DNA of 64,000 nt from Steromphala cineraria (GCA_916613615.1 OU744723.1:61140239-61204238), one strand, 5' to 3'. Numbered from the stretch's first letter, positions 35,151 through 48,109 are shown. Made by a program: numbers and translations. The notes: generated by a model from the letters alone, not told the origin.

Positions 35151-36386
35151 AACATGAGAAACGTGAGTTATGGATTCCTAGCCCTGGGGTTCTCGCAAAC
35201 GACGTCAGCATGGAAATGACGTAATAATCGCTGTTGATTGTGACGTCATAATGACAAAGTACAGCTAACCATGTTTTAGGGATATTGTTCAAGATTTCCT
35301 TTTTAAAAGTGTTTTTGCAATTTCATGCCTATTTTCTACCTATGTCATTCTTATTATTAATTTCAGAAATAAGTTTATTGCCAGTGCATTGAGAAACATT
35401 CATTCTGAAGTTTGAATTAGGAAAAGGATTGCTACATAAGGAAAGTTCTTTGAATTGCCATTCTCTCCCCTACAGAGGCAGATGAAGTCAAGAAATGTTG
35501 ATACAGCCTCTGTTATGAAGAGAATGGTGAATTGCTGAAGCTTGTAAAAAAATAGAACCAACGGCCATGCAATACAGAATTTTCCGTGCAATTCATAATT
35601 TGAAGACGTAATCCGTATTGCACCCTTGTATTAGTACTTTTAAGTACTTGTAGTACTAGTACTATATGATTATATAACTAAGTATATGGTTTTCTTAAGC
35701 AGATTATCATTCTTCATATTTTGTATTGCTGTTCATTAATTATTTTTGTTTACACTGTAAACAACATATAAACAAAGAACTTAATTAAGCATCCCCACTT
35801 TTGCAAACAGAAAACACTGCTGATATGAAACAAAACAAATGTACAGGCAAACAATTAGGGTTTCTCAATAGGACGACCATCTAGTAGTGTGGAGACGAAA
35901 ACTTCATTCGATTTAGGAATGACTGTTTCTGGATAACTGGTTTTACAAAATCTTGGTATTTTTAAGTCAAAAACCAAGTAACCTTATAATCCAAAGTTTG
36001 ATGTGTAGTTTTTCACCTATGACAATAGTTATATTTCGACAAATTTGAGTAGTCTCATATTTTCCCTGATATTTTCGTTATTTTTTCACATTAGCGATTT
36101 TTAGTTAAATAGTCAATAATAAAGCAATTATTATATCTAGAGTGGTCAATACATCAAATGAATAAAAATGGTCCAAGAGCACCCAAATTCACGTTACAAA
36201 ATAGGGGGTGCTTAATTAAGTTCTTTGTGTGTATAAGTACAGATAGAAAGAAAACAGTTAAATGCAATAAAGCAGATATATTTTCTTTATGATATTAATC
36301 TCAATCTCTCTTTTGTTAACTCCACTTGCAATTGACCTTGAATACAATATATAGCGAACATAATCTAAGTCATCACTTTCTTTCAG

Positions 36387-36763
36387 GAAAAGTTGGTTTT
36401 CATGGTGTAACATCAAATGGAAAGAACGTCACTGCCAATAAGCCTATGATTTTTGACAAGATTTGGTACAACCATGGCGGCACCTATAACAGCAGCACTG
36501 GGCACGTTACCATTAAAAGGAACGGCACTTACCAGATTTGGATTGATGTTAAATATGAACATCTGGGATATGCTGTTGTCTTCAACATAGAAAGAAACGA
36601 CTATAGCATTGGCCAAGCCTACGCAAACTCTGATGGAACTACTTCGACTGTATCCATGGTCTATCTCGAGAGAGGAGAGTCCATTTGGGTTTCCACAACT
36701 CAAAGTATATTTTTGGATAAATCCGTTTGTCATTTTGGTATTGTGCTATTAAATGCTCACTAA
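36387..36763 (+). CDS. C1q gene 2, exon 2: C1q domain
   Basis: The acceptor is TTTCTTTCAG before 36,387, and the split codon forms Gly. The domain has GKVGFHGVTSNGKNVTANKP, MIFDKIWYNHGGTYNSSTG, NGTYQIWIDVKYE, GQAYANSDG, YLERGESIWV and DKSVCHFGIVLLNAH. It is complete through the final strand. Two extra sequons (N-S-S and N-G-T) are in the domain. Coding total is 921 bases, divisible by three. Confidence 0.93.
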
Positions 36764-38150
36764 AATATTATCGTCTTTCTGTTATTTTTATCACAAGAAA
36801 AACAACGTAGCACATATATGTACTTTACAGAAGAAATTTTAAGAACACATGAAGGTTTATTATCTAATCAGATCATGATGGAATTGTAGATGAGTTGTAC
36901 TTTAACACAATCACATCATTTCCTATAGCTGAAAGGATCATGCAGGCATTGTACTTGTAAAAGGTACAATTAAAATCAATAGTTTACGAATACATGCATA
37001 AGCTTGTGTGTATATATTTAATGACCCGCCAATCTTGGTAAATGTCTGTCAGTTTCATACCAGAGAGCTTTTTAAACAGGATCTGGTTTTTTTTCAATTG
37101 CTGCAAAAGTGCTACACTTATAGCTAATGTTTCGAGGAAGAGTCTCATGCTTTTGTGACCTCATATGTGATTGAATTTATGACTTTATTTACATTTGTTG
37201 TAATTTTCTACCAAATTTCAGATTCAGATTCTTTATTATTTTTATCTATACAGATAATCTGCAAATAACAAAGACGGATATTGGTACATGTAGGGACACC
37301 ATAGTAATTTGCTAAATTGGAAACAAAAAGTCCAATTGTCATTTTTCATGCGGCGGATACAATTACATACCATGAAATTGCTATTGCAAACTTAAAAACT
37401 AATCATACTTCAACAGATGTGCGTCAATCTCCATTCAAAGCTTTGTACTAAAATCAGCCTCCAAGCTAACCGGATATCTAAAAATACATCCTGCGTATAA
37501 ATTCTGAACCTTGAGTAGGAACAGACTGACTCTGTAAATCATTTTATTTCTAAAACATAGTTTATGGCGCTTCTTTTCACATGTTATCTTTGATTCTAAT
37601 ACTTGTTGATAATTTTCACTTTTCCTCTTCTAGAATGTTTTATAACCTTTCGAATTTTAAAAAAACAAGTTGAAGTCATTTACATGCGTCAATTCCATTA
37701 CCGACCAATGACGACTTTTGTTATTATATCTCATTCTTTGACGGAATGAAAAACTGCCTATTTCGAATATGCGTAATATGATACTGACAAAAAAGCTATA
37801 TGTAGTTTTTTGTTAATGTTTAGTATTCTCTTGGTGTCAACATAGTTGTGGTTACATATTTAGACTAAGTTAATGTTTAATTATCGAAACTTAAAACTTA
37901 AGTGAGGAATCGTTTCCAGTACGAGTTCTTTTGGTTACGAAGTTGTCGTAGTCTGCTTACACACTCTATCATATATGTAAACACAGATGGCAACGAGCGA
38001 AAAGGACAAGAAAATCTACGTGTAATGTTTAGAAGAATATAATGTTGATTGGTTATTTGTTGGTATAATAATGTATAAATGATTCATTGTTTTCTGCTTA
38101 ATATAATGTTTGTATTTGTATTTATAAAATCTAAGTAAGGACCGTTTTTA
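36764..38150. other. Intergenic region between C1q gene 2 and the Harbinger insertion
   Basis: No gene seen. At 37,216-37,260, CAGATTCAGATTCTTTATT resembles the reverse complement of a LINE 3' end. The remainder is AT-rich. Confidence 0.5.
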
Positions 38151-38154
38151 TGTC

Positions 38155-38257
38155 GGTGTTACTTACTTACTTAGGCCCTTTGCCACCCTGGGAGCATAGG
38201 CCATCGACGACAACCCTCCATCTAACGCGGCTCTGGGCTAACTCCTCTATCTCCATC
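38155..38257 (-). pseudogene. LINE 3' terminal fragment, left of the Harbinger insertion
   Basis: The minus strand reads RWRVVVDGLCSQGGKGPK then a stop and a TAAGTAAG tail, the usual C-terminus of a mollusc non-LTR element. It continues across the Harbinger element in 47,169-47,373, so the transposon split it. Confidence 0.75.
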
Positions 38258-38354
38258 CAGGGCCCGGTTTCACAGAGCCCCCTTAACTAAGGTGATCGTA
38301 ACTAAGGTTAAAAAACTAAGGTGAGTATGACCCACCCTTAGTGCTATCGTAAAT

Positions 38355-40780
38355 ATGGCGTCCTACATGTTATGCAACGATTGTGATGGAGAGGAAACCA
38401 AGTTTTTTCTGAGACGAGGCCGTGTATTCCGAGACAGAACATCATCGCTAGATACAGAGTGCAGAGGGACGCTATCTTTAGGCTCGTTGAGTTGGTGAGA
38501 GGTGATGTTGAACACCCCACCCAGCGTTCACACGCTCCGAGACGCAGGTGCTCCTCACCCTTCGCTTTTTAAGCAAGGGTGGTTTCCTTCTGGAAATGGG
38601 AGACCTTCATGGGGTGTCTTGTGCAAGTGTGTCGAGATCCTTTCATAGGACGATCGACGCCTTGTGCAAGTCACTCCCGGCTATCACCTTCCCGGCCCCG
38701 AAAGACCAAGCAAAGCTTCACAGGGACTTCCATGCCATCGCCAAGTTTCCGAGGGTTATAGGAGCGATAGATTGTACACTGATTCCCATCAAGAGACCAT
38801 CGAAGGATGAAGAAGCCGCGTACGTTTGTAGCAAGGGATACCATGGGATAAACGTACAGGCAGTGTGCAAAAACTTTTGTTCCAAACTTGACAAATAAGT
38901 AAAACAAACTTGTTTAATAATTCCCGAAAGTGATAACAATCGCGCATAGAGATACAGCAATCATCGCCGCTCTCCTTCATTTATAAGCGGAAGTAAAAAT
39001 TGTTTACATTTGATACGACCTTGACCGACGCGTCGCTAAGTGAGGCCCATTTGAGGTTAATTGTTTTCAAAACAACAGCGACGAACCTTTGTAGCTTCGT
39101 TGGAATAGTTTTAGCTAGCCTATCTAAATATATAATGTTTTTCCAGATTTACCAACGTTGTCATCAAGTGGCCGGGATCCTCTCATGACTCGTTCATCCT
39201 GACCAACAGTTCGCTGGGTCAAGCTTTTGACAGTGACGCCGGTAAACCAGATGGATGGTTGCTGGGAGATTCAGGGTAAGAAATGTGTTTAAAGTTACTT
39301 TTGTAGATGTTGTTATCAAATTAACCCCATTTCCTTGTTGAAAACTAAAATAATGTGCTATGTTTGAATAAATTAATTAAACTGAAAATGTTATGTATTA
39401 ATTATATAATTTCATGATAAAAACTATGAAAATAATATTTCAATAACAATTAACTTAATATTTAATTTTGTTTTAGCTGTCTGATATGTGTAAAATCCTT
39501 TATGATCTCAATAAGAAAGTTGAAAATTTTGTACAAGCAAATCAATGTTTAATGTAAGTAATAAATATGCATCATTGTGTTTAAAGTTTGATATATTGCT
39601 ATATATTGATATATACAACTTAACAGGTATCCTTGTCGCAATTGGATATTGACCCCCATCCTCGATCCGAAGACAAGAGGGGAGGAGAAGTACAACACAG
39701 CCCACATGAGGACGAGGAATGTTGTAGAGAGGGCATTTGGTGTTCTGAAGTCTCGCTTTAGGTAATTTGTTTTGAAGTTATGCTAAAGAATGTCAATGAA
39801 TGATGACAGTAACAAAGTAACAATGACAGTTTTTTTTCTCATCATCACGCATCTTTCTTGAATATATTAACTTCATACCTAATGAGATTAATAACTTGAT
39901 ACCTAATGAGATTAATGTTTTTGCCCTATAAAGTCAACTCAACATTCAATGTTCAATATTCAATAAAATGCCTATGATTAACTTAATGTAACACTCCCCA
40001 GGGAGTTGTGTAGATCAAGTTTTACAGCCTAATTCAAGACTTCATTGTTTGTAATACAAACATCATGTTTATAAGATGACCTTAATGTTATATGATTTTT
40101 TTTTCAATATTCTTTTATAAACTTTAAATGTGTATGTAATATACCATAAATCCTTGAATAATAGCTGGGCGATTATTCAATTCAATAGTTGTTTTGGCCG
40201 GGTGATAATTCAAGACAGGCTGCTATTTGAAGCAGGCGATTATGTATTTAATATCTATGATATCTTCATGAATGATTGTTTATATTCATCAATTACATCA
40301 TTACAGGAGATATTTTTCAAATAGTTCAAGGCAGTCTATTATTTGAAGCAGTCGATTATGTATTGAATATTCATGATGTGTTCATGATACATTGTTTATA
40401 AATATTCCAACAATCACATCATTACAGGAAGTATTTTCCAAATAGTTGGCATTTACGACAAATTGTTAAGAATTACATGACTATATAGTATATATGTATC
40501 ATAATGAGGGGATATTGACAAGTTGGTTTACATTGTTAAATAAACCCACTGATTATTTATTTCCAATAGGGCTTATACCCAGCAATTATTCAAGGTAGGC
40601 ATTTATTCAAGGCAGGATATTATTAAGGGATGTACGGTATTATTTAAAACTTTAATTGTGTCTGCAGGTGTCTACACAAGTCCACAGGATGTCTGCAGTT
40701 CAGACCTGTGAAGTGCACAAAGATTATTCAGGCAGCCTTCCTACTCCACAACTTGTGTGTGTCCCTGCGACTCCCTGAGC

Positions 40781-40811
<31 letters not shown>

Positions 40812-40911
40812 GGAAGGAGAGGATGACACTGATGATGTCATGTTTGATGTTGGGGACAATCAGGGGGGGGACCATGTAAGGACAAAACTCATTAACAATT
40901 ACTTTTCATAA
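38355..40911 (+). pseudogene. HARBI1-like: Harbinger transposase (HARBI1-like), frameshifted
   Basis: Exon 1 begins ATG 38,355 and includes GRVFRDRT. A small deletion then shifts frame into ARYRVQRDAIFRLVELVRGD, and a second shift near 38,535 leads to QVLLTLRFLSKGGFLLEMGD and GAIDCTLIPIKRPS. Its donor (about 38,870-38,896) is unclear. Exon 2 is 39,147-39,275 (FTNVVIKWPGSSHDSFILT and LLGDSG), exon 3 is 39,627-39,761 (YPCRNWILTPILDP, RNVVERAFGVLKSRF), and exon 4 is 40,668-40,911. Catalytic D (AIDCT), D (LLGDSG) and E (VVERAFG) are all present. Exon 4 contains 28 consecutive C (40,784-40,811), read as polyproline and prone to length change. The two frameshifts probably abolish activity. Function by family: cut-and-paste transposition at 3-bp sites. 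Confidence 0.88.
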
Positions 40912-42289
40912 ATACAATAAGAATTATAAAGAGTATTCATAAATGGTGTTAGAATTGTGCGAAAGGGGGGGGGGGATAGTGGCAGGGTGGTTGATAGGAT
41001 AAAATAGGTTGAATGGTACAGGATGAATGGTACAGTCTATCTGATAATCTCTTCTGATGAATCAAAAATTATTGCAAAGTCTGACACTGAAATGTTATAA
41101 AAAAGAAATGGTTTTTAATGTAATGTTTTAATTTCATGTAATCATACATAGCATGTCTGATGAGGTGTTATCTACATTTAACATCTAAAGTATTATTTTA
41201 TCATAAATTAAGTATATAATGATTAATGACATGGATATTACTTTGAAATGGTTACATGTAGAGTGAGTAATCTTATTTTTTTATCACTTAATTGTTTTCA
41301 TAGGTTAGATATATGGTTTTGCAATGAGAAAAGGTGATCACATATTTATAAAAACATTTATAGAGCAGATCTAGACATGTACATAATCAAGCTGTTATAT
41401 TCATTATTCATTAAGTGAATTCAAATTAGAATTGTAAAATATCATCTAAAATTTAATCAAGGGAGATAAACTAAAAGTATGGTCTTCGGTATTCTTATCA
41501 CTTATTGATTTTAAAGATTCTGCAATTGATTCCAGTGCTAAAGTTTGTCTGTGCTGTAATGCAACTTTCTCCTCATGATGCCTTTGTACCATCTCCATTT
41601 TTTGCAACTCCAGTTGCAAAAACTGTTTGGCAGTGTCTGTGAACAAAGATGAAAAATAGTGTGAATTTTACATGTGTGCACCATCAAAATTGTTTGTTTT
41701 AAAAACAATATACTTTTCAATGTATTACTTGTCTTCTTAACCATTTTCATAGATATAACATGTAAAGTATTGAAAATTAATGAATAATGTATTCCCCATA
41801 AAGTGCAGTAGGAATAATAGAATACCTGTCTTAGTTGATTGTGTATGACTCTTGGCTTTTCTTGTACATCTCTGAGGACCTGTGGGCAATTTATAGAGTA
41901 ATGAATCAAATGTATTTTTTCACTTTAATTCAATGAATTATATATAAAATTAATTGTGCTCAATGACCGATAATTTATTGAATCAATTAATCTATTTACC
42001 TAGCTTTTTGCTCCCTGGTGGGCTTGCTTTTTCTGAACTTTCAATGGAAGCCATGAGTTCTGAAATAATAAAAATAATAAATTTTAAATAATTTTTTTTA
42101 TTTTATACAAATATATAGCGGTGTATAAAAGAGATTGGAAACCTAGTCTGTCCTGAAAATTAAGAAGTCAATTTCTAAGGGGAAAATAAAGAAAACTAGA
42201 TTAGCAATTGCGGGATACCGCAAAAGCAGAGCAGCCCCGGAACTTGGGGTTTCCCCTTACCCTGTTCCGCCTTTTACAGGCCTCACCAA

Positions 42290-44230
42290 ATTGGGAATTT
42301 TCTCGTGACCTTGACCTTTGACACTCAAGGTCACACAATCAATGAACACATTTCATTGAGTATAACATTATTGTAATGAAATAAAGTGTTAAAAATTAAA
42401 TTAATCCATTTTCTCCATATATGTTGACCTTGCTGTGACCTTGACCTTCGACAGTTCGTACCCAAAACTTTAAACAAAATTGTACTTCATAATATATACA
42501 AAATCTAAACTTCATAGCACAAAAACTTTTCAAGCAATTGCAATAACTCATATCTCATGACCTTGACCTTTGACATTCAAGGTCACACAATAATTGAACA
42601 CTTTTTATTGAGTATAACAATCATGTATTGATTAAAAGTGATCATAGTTAAAATTAAGCATTTTCGCTAAACCATGCTTAAGTCATGACCTTGCTGTGAT
42701 CTTGGCCTTTGACAGATTGTAGCCGAAACCTTTTCAAAATGTTTTACTTTTCCAAGGATGATATATATCAAGTTAGAGCTTCATAGCACAAAAACTTTTC
42801 AAGTTACCGTGTTTACAAAGAATTTTGTGGTGATTTTATAACTCGTGACCTTGACCTTTGAACTTGAAAGTGAACATGTCATAATGATTCCCTGGAAGTA
42901 TTAACATTTAGACATGTTCATGAGTTCTGAAAAGCTAAATGGGATAAAGTTATACCCAAATTTAGTGCATTTTGTAATAACTCATATCTCATGACCTTGA
43001 CCATTGACCTTCAAGGTCACACAATCATTGAACACTTTTTATTGAGTATAACAATCATGTATTGATTAAAAGTGTTCATAGTTAAAATAAAGCATTTTCG
43101 CTAAAACATGCTTAAGTCATGACCTTGCTGTGACCTTGACCTTTGACGGATTGTAGCCAAAACCTTTTCAAAAAATTTTACTTTTCCACGGATGATATAT
43201 ATCAAGTTAGAGCTTCACAGCACAAAAACTTTTCAAGTTACCGTGTTTACAAAGAATTTTGTGGTGATTTTATAACTCGTGACCTTGACCTTTGAACTTG
43301 AAAGTGAACATGTCATAATGATTCCCTGGAAGTATTAACATTTCGACATGTTCATGAGTTCTGAAAAGCTAAATGGGATAAAGTTATACCCAAATTTAGT
43401 GCATTTTGTAATAACTCATATCTCATGACCTTGACCATTGACCTTCAAGGTCACACAATCATTGAACACTTTTTATTGAGTATGACAATCATGTATTGAT
43501 TAAAAGTGATCATAGTTAAAATTAAGCATTTTCGCTAAACCATGCTTAAGTCATGACCTTGCTGTGATCTTGGCCTTTGACAGATTGTAGCCGAAACCTT
43601 TTCAAAATGTTTTACTTTTCCAAGGATGATATATATATCAAGTTAGAGCTTCATAGCACAAAAACTTTTCAAGTTACCGTGTTTACAAAGAATTTTGTGG
43701 TGATTTTATAACTCGTGACCTTGACCTTTGAACTTGAAAGTGAACATGTCATAATGATTCCCTGGAAGTATTAACATTTAGACATGTTCATGAGTTCTGA
43801 AAAGCTAAATGGGATAAAGTTATATCCAAATTTAGTGCATTTTGTAATAACTCATATCTCATGACCTTGACCTTTGACATTCAAGGTCACACAATAATTG
43901 AACACTTTTTGTTGAGTATAACAATCATCTATTGATTAAAAGTGATCATAGTTAAAATTAAGCATTTTCGCTAAACCATGCTTAAGTCATGACCTTGCTG
44001 TGACCTTGGCCTTTGACAGATTGTAGCCGAAACCTTTTCAAATTTTTTTATTTTTCCAAGGATGATATATACCAAGTTAGAGCTTCATAGCACAAAAACT
44101 TTTCAAGTTATCGCGTTTACAAGGAATTCTTAGAATGAATACATATCTCGTGACCTTGACCTTTGACCTTGAAAGTGAACGTGTCAAAATCGTTCCCCCG
44201 AGGTATGAGTAGTAGGGTATGAATAAGAGT
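42290..44230. repeat. ~432-bp tandem satellite rich in TCAAGGTCA half-sites
   Basis: A shortened first unit (about 250 bp) is followed by roughly four units. Anchors CTCATGACCTTGACC near 42,556, 42,985, 43,424 and 43,857 give spacings of 429-439 bp. Each unit has several TGACCTTGA (= TCAAGGTCA) words, and TGACCTTTGACC near 44,158 forms an AGGTCAAAGGTCA direct repeat with one spacer base. It sits in intron 5 of the Myb-like gene. A CGGCGGCGG run lies just after it (about 44,275-44,290). Confidence 0.9.
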
Positions 44231-45672
44231 TCTGGAAAGCTTAGTGAAAAAAAGTTATAGCTAGTAGTACGAGTGCGGCGGCGGCGGCGATGGAAACTTC
44301 ACAAAAATTGAAACGCCAGTTAAAGGATTGGCGGACGGGCTATATTTTAAACTCTGTATATAGGTAATATAATCCAGACCCTACAATAAGATAAATTAAA
44401 AGCATAAACAAGTCTATTAGGAAACAAAAGATATTTTTAAAAATTTATTAAATCATTATTTGATTAATATATTTCAAAATTTCCTTAATTTCCTTAACAT
44501 CAAGACAGATTATAGTAAAAAACAGAATGCTTGAATTATTTATTTTTATATACAATGTAAATGTGTACCTGTTGTTGGCTCCACTGGCTGCTCAATAGGC
44601 ACAGTGGCCTCTGCATCAGCCTCAATCACTGGCTTGATCTCAACTTCATCTTCTGTAATGATTTAGGAATAAATTTTACTCAAGCAATGATTGATTATCA
44701 CTCGTTTCCTTTATTGACTCAATTAAAGCGGTTGTATAGTACTGTTAAATTCTTATTTCATAAGTATTACAATGTTCTACATAAAAGTGTTCGTATTTGT
44801 AATTGTAATTGTATATATGACTTATCATACTTTTATTTCTCTGTTAATTATACATCAAAATTTACCTCCATATAGTCCAGTGTCAATACCGGCCTCAATG
44901 CCAACTATTTGGCAGTCCTGTATGGTGGATACTACCTGAAACAAAAGAAAGTTGTATTCAAATTGTTTGATATATTGTTATCAAAATCATCATTTCCATG
45001 TGACCACTTGAACATTTTTTCAAACACTGTTCCATTACCCTCTTACAAACAAAATATTTATTGATAAGGCATCAATTCATTAGGAGCAGTGTTTTCAATA
45101 TATTTTTGTATATAATGTTGTTATTGTGTGATTATTAATTAACATCTATTGCATGTTTAACTTTTTACCTACTCATAAGTCATAAGATAAATCTTGGTTT
45201 AAATCCTGTATTATACTGATGTATCAAAGTGCATACCTTCTGCTCCAAGTCACGGGCAGGTGCAGGTCCACCCCCAGTCTTCTGTCCCTCTCTCCTCACC
45301 ACACAGGCCTTTTTTTTCACCAGAGACCTAAAGGTGTATGTAGATTTACAGAATACACAATATTGTACATTATTTTATGAATGTTTGAATGTTTCATGTG
45401 CTATGGTAGACATCCAATAATACATAATACATATTTACAAGTATTTTAACAAGTAAGACATATATTTTGTTGTCATTGTTAATATTCTGAATATTATATG
45501 TTGAGCTCCATTTCATACTGTATACCATTATTCGTTTAATTTCATACACGCGTTATTTGAATACATTTATTTGCTTCAATTATGTGTTGTTTGTATCATT
45601 ATAGAGTTGAAATATTTTTTCTGTAAACTTTGAGGTAAACTGTGTAAATAAGTTGGGAATTTTGTAATTCTT

Positions 45673-46030
45673 AAAGGGGTAGTAGCACGTTTTTTGAAAA
45701 TTTTATATTGTCACTTCTTCGCCGATAATTTTACATTAATGATAAATATATTATTCTGATACTGCCAAATATATCATAACACAAACCAATCACCCATAAT
45801 CAAGGAACAAATTTTAAAGATTCACATAAAGTCCATCGGCAGCCATTTTTGTGTGAACACCTTTAATTCATATTGTGTAGGAAAAAGGAATCGCATGGCT
45901 GAACTTACCATTATATTTTGGATTTATTACTTCATTTAGTTTTGATATATTGTCTTTCAAATGGCACCATTTATTTTCCTTTTCCTGACATCAGCTTATA
46001 TTACCCCTTAAAACGTGCTACTGTCCCTTT
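45673..46030 (-). repeat. MITE with GTAGCACGTTTT-type inverted ends
   Basis: Starts AAAGGGGTAGTAGCACG and ends CGTGCTACTGTCCCTTT (358 bp). The interior is the reverse complement of the copy at 55,570-55,929. It lies in intron 2 of the Harbinger Myb-like gene. Confidence 0.88.
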
Positions 46031-47048
46031 TTTGAAAATTTATTATTTTATTAAAAGAGTATTTACATCATTATTAATTATTTCAATTATTAAATTGAAC
46101 AATAATAGCCCAATACTATCTACACAGTAAGAATTAATCAGTTCATGTTAAAGGGAATTTGTATATTTAAATTATATTAAACTATTATCAATATTTCATT
46201 GTTTTACCTGTAGTCTTGCCATTTTTTCCTTATTTCTTCTGGTGTTCGGTTTGATGCACAGGATGCGTTTATTCTGTAATCATGATTCAATGTGTTATGT
46301 TTGTAGAGTTTTAAAACAAATAATATACAAGATATAAAATCTAAAAATTCAATTGAAATAATATAATAAAACCTCCTGCTAATTTGTTTAATTTATGGTA
46401 TTATTTTCATTATTGCAAAAATAATTAATGAACTTGCCGATCCCATAAATAGATAGTTTCAATTTTTTTCAAATAAACACAAGAAAAGATATTAGGTTAA
46501 GCTGAATATTATTCATATTATGAACGCTTCCCCTCATATTATTCGCATATTTTAGTGGGAAAAAAATCAAAAGTAAATAAATAAATTACCGATCTGTTAT
46601 GTCTCACTACACTTTCTTTTTTTCTTGGTGGGTAACAGTTGATGAAAATGACGAGAAGAGCAATTCTCCGTGCACTTTGACCTCGTCGGCCAGGATGTCC
46701 ATCTCCTGCACGGAGAAATTGCTCTTCCTACACCGCTTGCTTGTTGACTGAGAGGCCATTATCGGACGCTTCAATCCGTCGTCTGCTAGGCAGTGTGCGA
46801 GCACCTTGCGTGCCTTGATAGGGGAGCTTACTCTCGTTCCGTAACTAACGGTAACTAAGGAGTGGTTTTTCAATTTTGGCACAGAAGAGTTCTCTTGTAG
46901 CGCTAAGGGCGATCGTTAATAAATTCTGCTAAGGGTGGCGTAAGGGCGTTTTGTGAAATCAGTGTAACTTTTTCTTAAGGGTACCCTTAGCGTCCTCGTA
47001 AATACTAAGGGCGCCCTTAGTAAAGGGGGCTTTGTGAAAGTGGGCCCA

Positions 47049-47166
47049 GGGTCCCCTTTCACAAAGCAACCTTTACTAAGGTTAACCTTAACTCCCATAC
47101 TTTAACATTGCACTAAGGTTAACTTAAGGACTTATGGTCACCTAAGAGCTTTGTGAAAGAAGGCCC
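47049..47166. repeat. ~118-bp Harbinger-related MITE
   Basis: Ends GGTCCCCTTTCACAAAGC and GCTTTGTGAAAGAAGGCC, sharing CTTTCACAAAGC with the neighbouring 8.8-kb element; the inside has ACTAAGGTTAAC twice. It abuts the right CAG of the large element, so the two share an insertion site. Confidence 0.8.
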
Positions 47167-47168
47167 TG

Positions 47169-47373
47169 GTCTTTCCAATCAGTTTGGCCTCCTCCTCTGT
47201 GTCTCGCCTCCAGCTGTTTCTGGGCCTTCCTCTTTTTCTTTTTCCCTGTGGGTTCCATGTCAGTACTTGGCGGGTGATGCTGGATGGAGCCTTCCTGAGA
47301 GTGTGACCGATCCAGCTCCATTTCCTCTTCAACATCTGTGAAGTGACTGAGTCTTGCCCTGCCTTTCGCCATA
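47169..47373 (-). pseudogene. LINE C-terminal fragment, right of the Harbinger insertion
   Basis: The minus strand reads KWSWIGHTLRKAPSSITRQV and LTWNPQGKRKRGRPRNSWRR, the hallmark C-terminal region of non-LTR reverse transcriptases. A frameshift separates it from an overlapping start. It was contiguous with 38,155-38,257 before the Harbinger-family insertions. Confidence 0.85.
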
Positions 47374-48109
47374 GGTGAACAACAAGTGTTTTTTGGTATA
47401 ACTCGGATTTACGAAACCTTACTTAAAAGCTTACCAGGTTAGGTTGACACTGGAAACGATTGAGTATTATTTGTAAAACGTAACAGTTATGATTTTATGA
47501 TTAGAATGAGTGTGTCAATCACTCTTGGTAAGGTTATGTTGGAAAAAAACAAATACTATGCAAAATGTTTTAGAATCGTGTATGCTGCGTTCAATCAATA
47601 CTGTTTCTGTACTATATGTTACGCTTGTGTTTACACACAGAGTGATATTTATTTCTTATCTTGTTATATTCTTGAAGCGATCTCTTATCGCTCAGATTTT
47701 AATCTTCTACATTCCTTATCAAACCAATTGCTAGTACATGTTCCAGTGTTTACCCTACGTCTTAAATCGTTATAAAAGATTTTTGGTTTGGTGAATGTCA
47801 ACTTGGTGACATTTCTATTGTATATTTTATTACCTAATGTTTGTTGCATAGTTTTGGCACACCAACCATGGGTAATGTTGCTTACAACAGTATAATTGCG
47901 ACTTCAGTTGTAATTTTTTTAATAAAGGCAATAGGGAGAAATAATTCATCAAAACATCTTATCTAAATGTTGTTTCTTTTATATTTAGTCAATTTATACT
48001 AGTATTGCCAAAGCAATACATTTTAGGTATAAGTGAAGGTGTTCAACACTTTTTTGATAGTCACTAAGCACGCTTATATCTCTCTAGGTCCGACTCCTTT
48101 AGACTGACA
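47374..48109. other. Gene-free stretch
   Basis: Short overlapping open frames (for example 47,497-47,775) have no recognisable domain. I see nothing else. Confidence 0.5.

Larger units (their letters stand above)
41446..46759 (-). pseudogene. Harbinger Myb/SANT-like DNA-binding partner, eight exons
   Basis: Exons in transcript order: 46,590-46,759; 46,208-46,273; 45,237-45,327; 44,866-44,935; 44,569-44,652; 42,000-42,059; 41,826-41,879; 41,446-41,636. All junctions have GT-AG ends, and the sum of 786 bases keeps frame. The start MASQSTSKRCRKSNFSVQEM opens the Myb/SANT-like domain, continued by INASCASNRTPEEIRKKWQ in exon 2, a basic KKKACVVRREGQKTGGGP linker, a VVGIE-type acidic segment, and a C-terminal coiled coil (LELQKMEMVQRHHEEKV). 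Such proteins recruit the Harbinger transposase to DNA and the nucleus. Codons 51-52 are TAG and TGA (46,604-46,609), in the place where family members have a Trp-containing helix. The gene is otherwise intact. Confidence 0.85.
38261..47046. mobile_element. Harbinger (PIF/Harbinger) DNA transposon, 8.8 kb
   Basis: Termini are inverted: GGCCCGGTTTCACAGAGCCC at the left and GGGCTTTGTGAAAGTGGGCC at the right. It is flanked by CAG at 38,258-38,260 and 47,047-47,049, matching the 3-bp target duplication of Harbinger elements. Subterminal CTAAGG/CCTTAG words are repeated at both ends. Cargo is a DDE transposase (38,355-40,911, +) and a Myb/SANT-like protein (41,446-46,759, -), the standard two-gene layout. 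Its introns have been colonised by a satellite (42,290-44,230) and a MITE (45,673-46,030). Both genes carry lesions, so it looks recently inactivated. Confidence 0.9.

Noticed and set aside
47497..47775. 92-codon open frame (+)
   Set aside because: Hydrophobic AT-driven composition, with an overlapping open frame in another phase.
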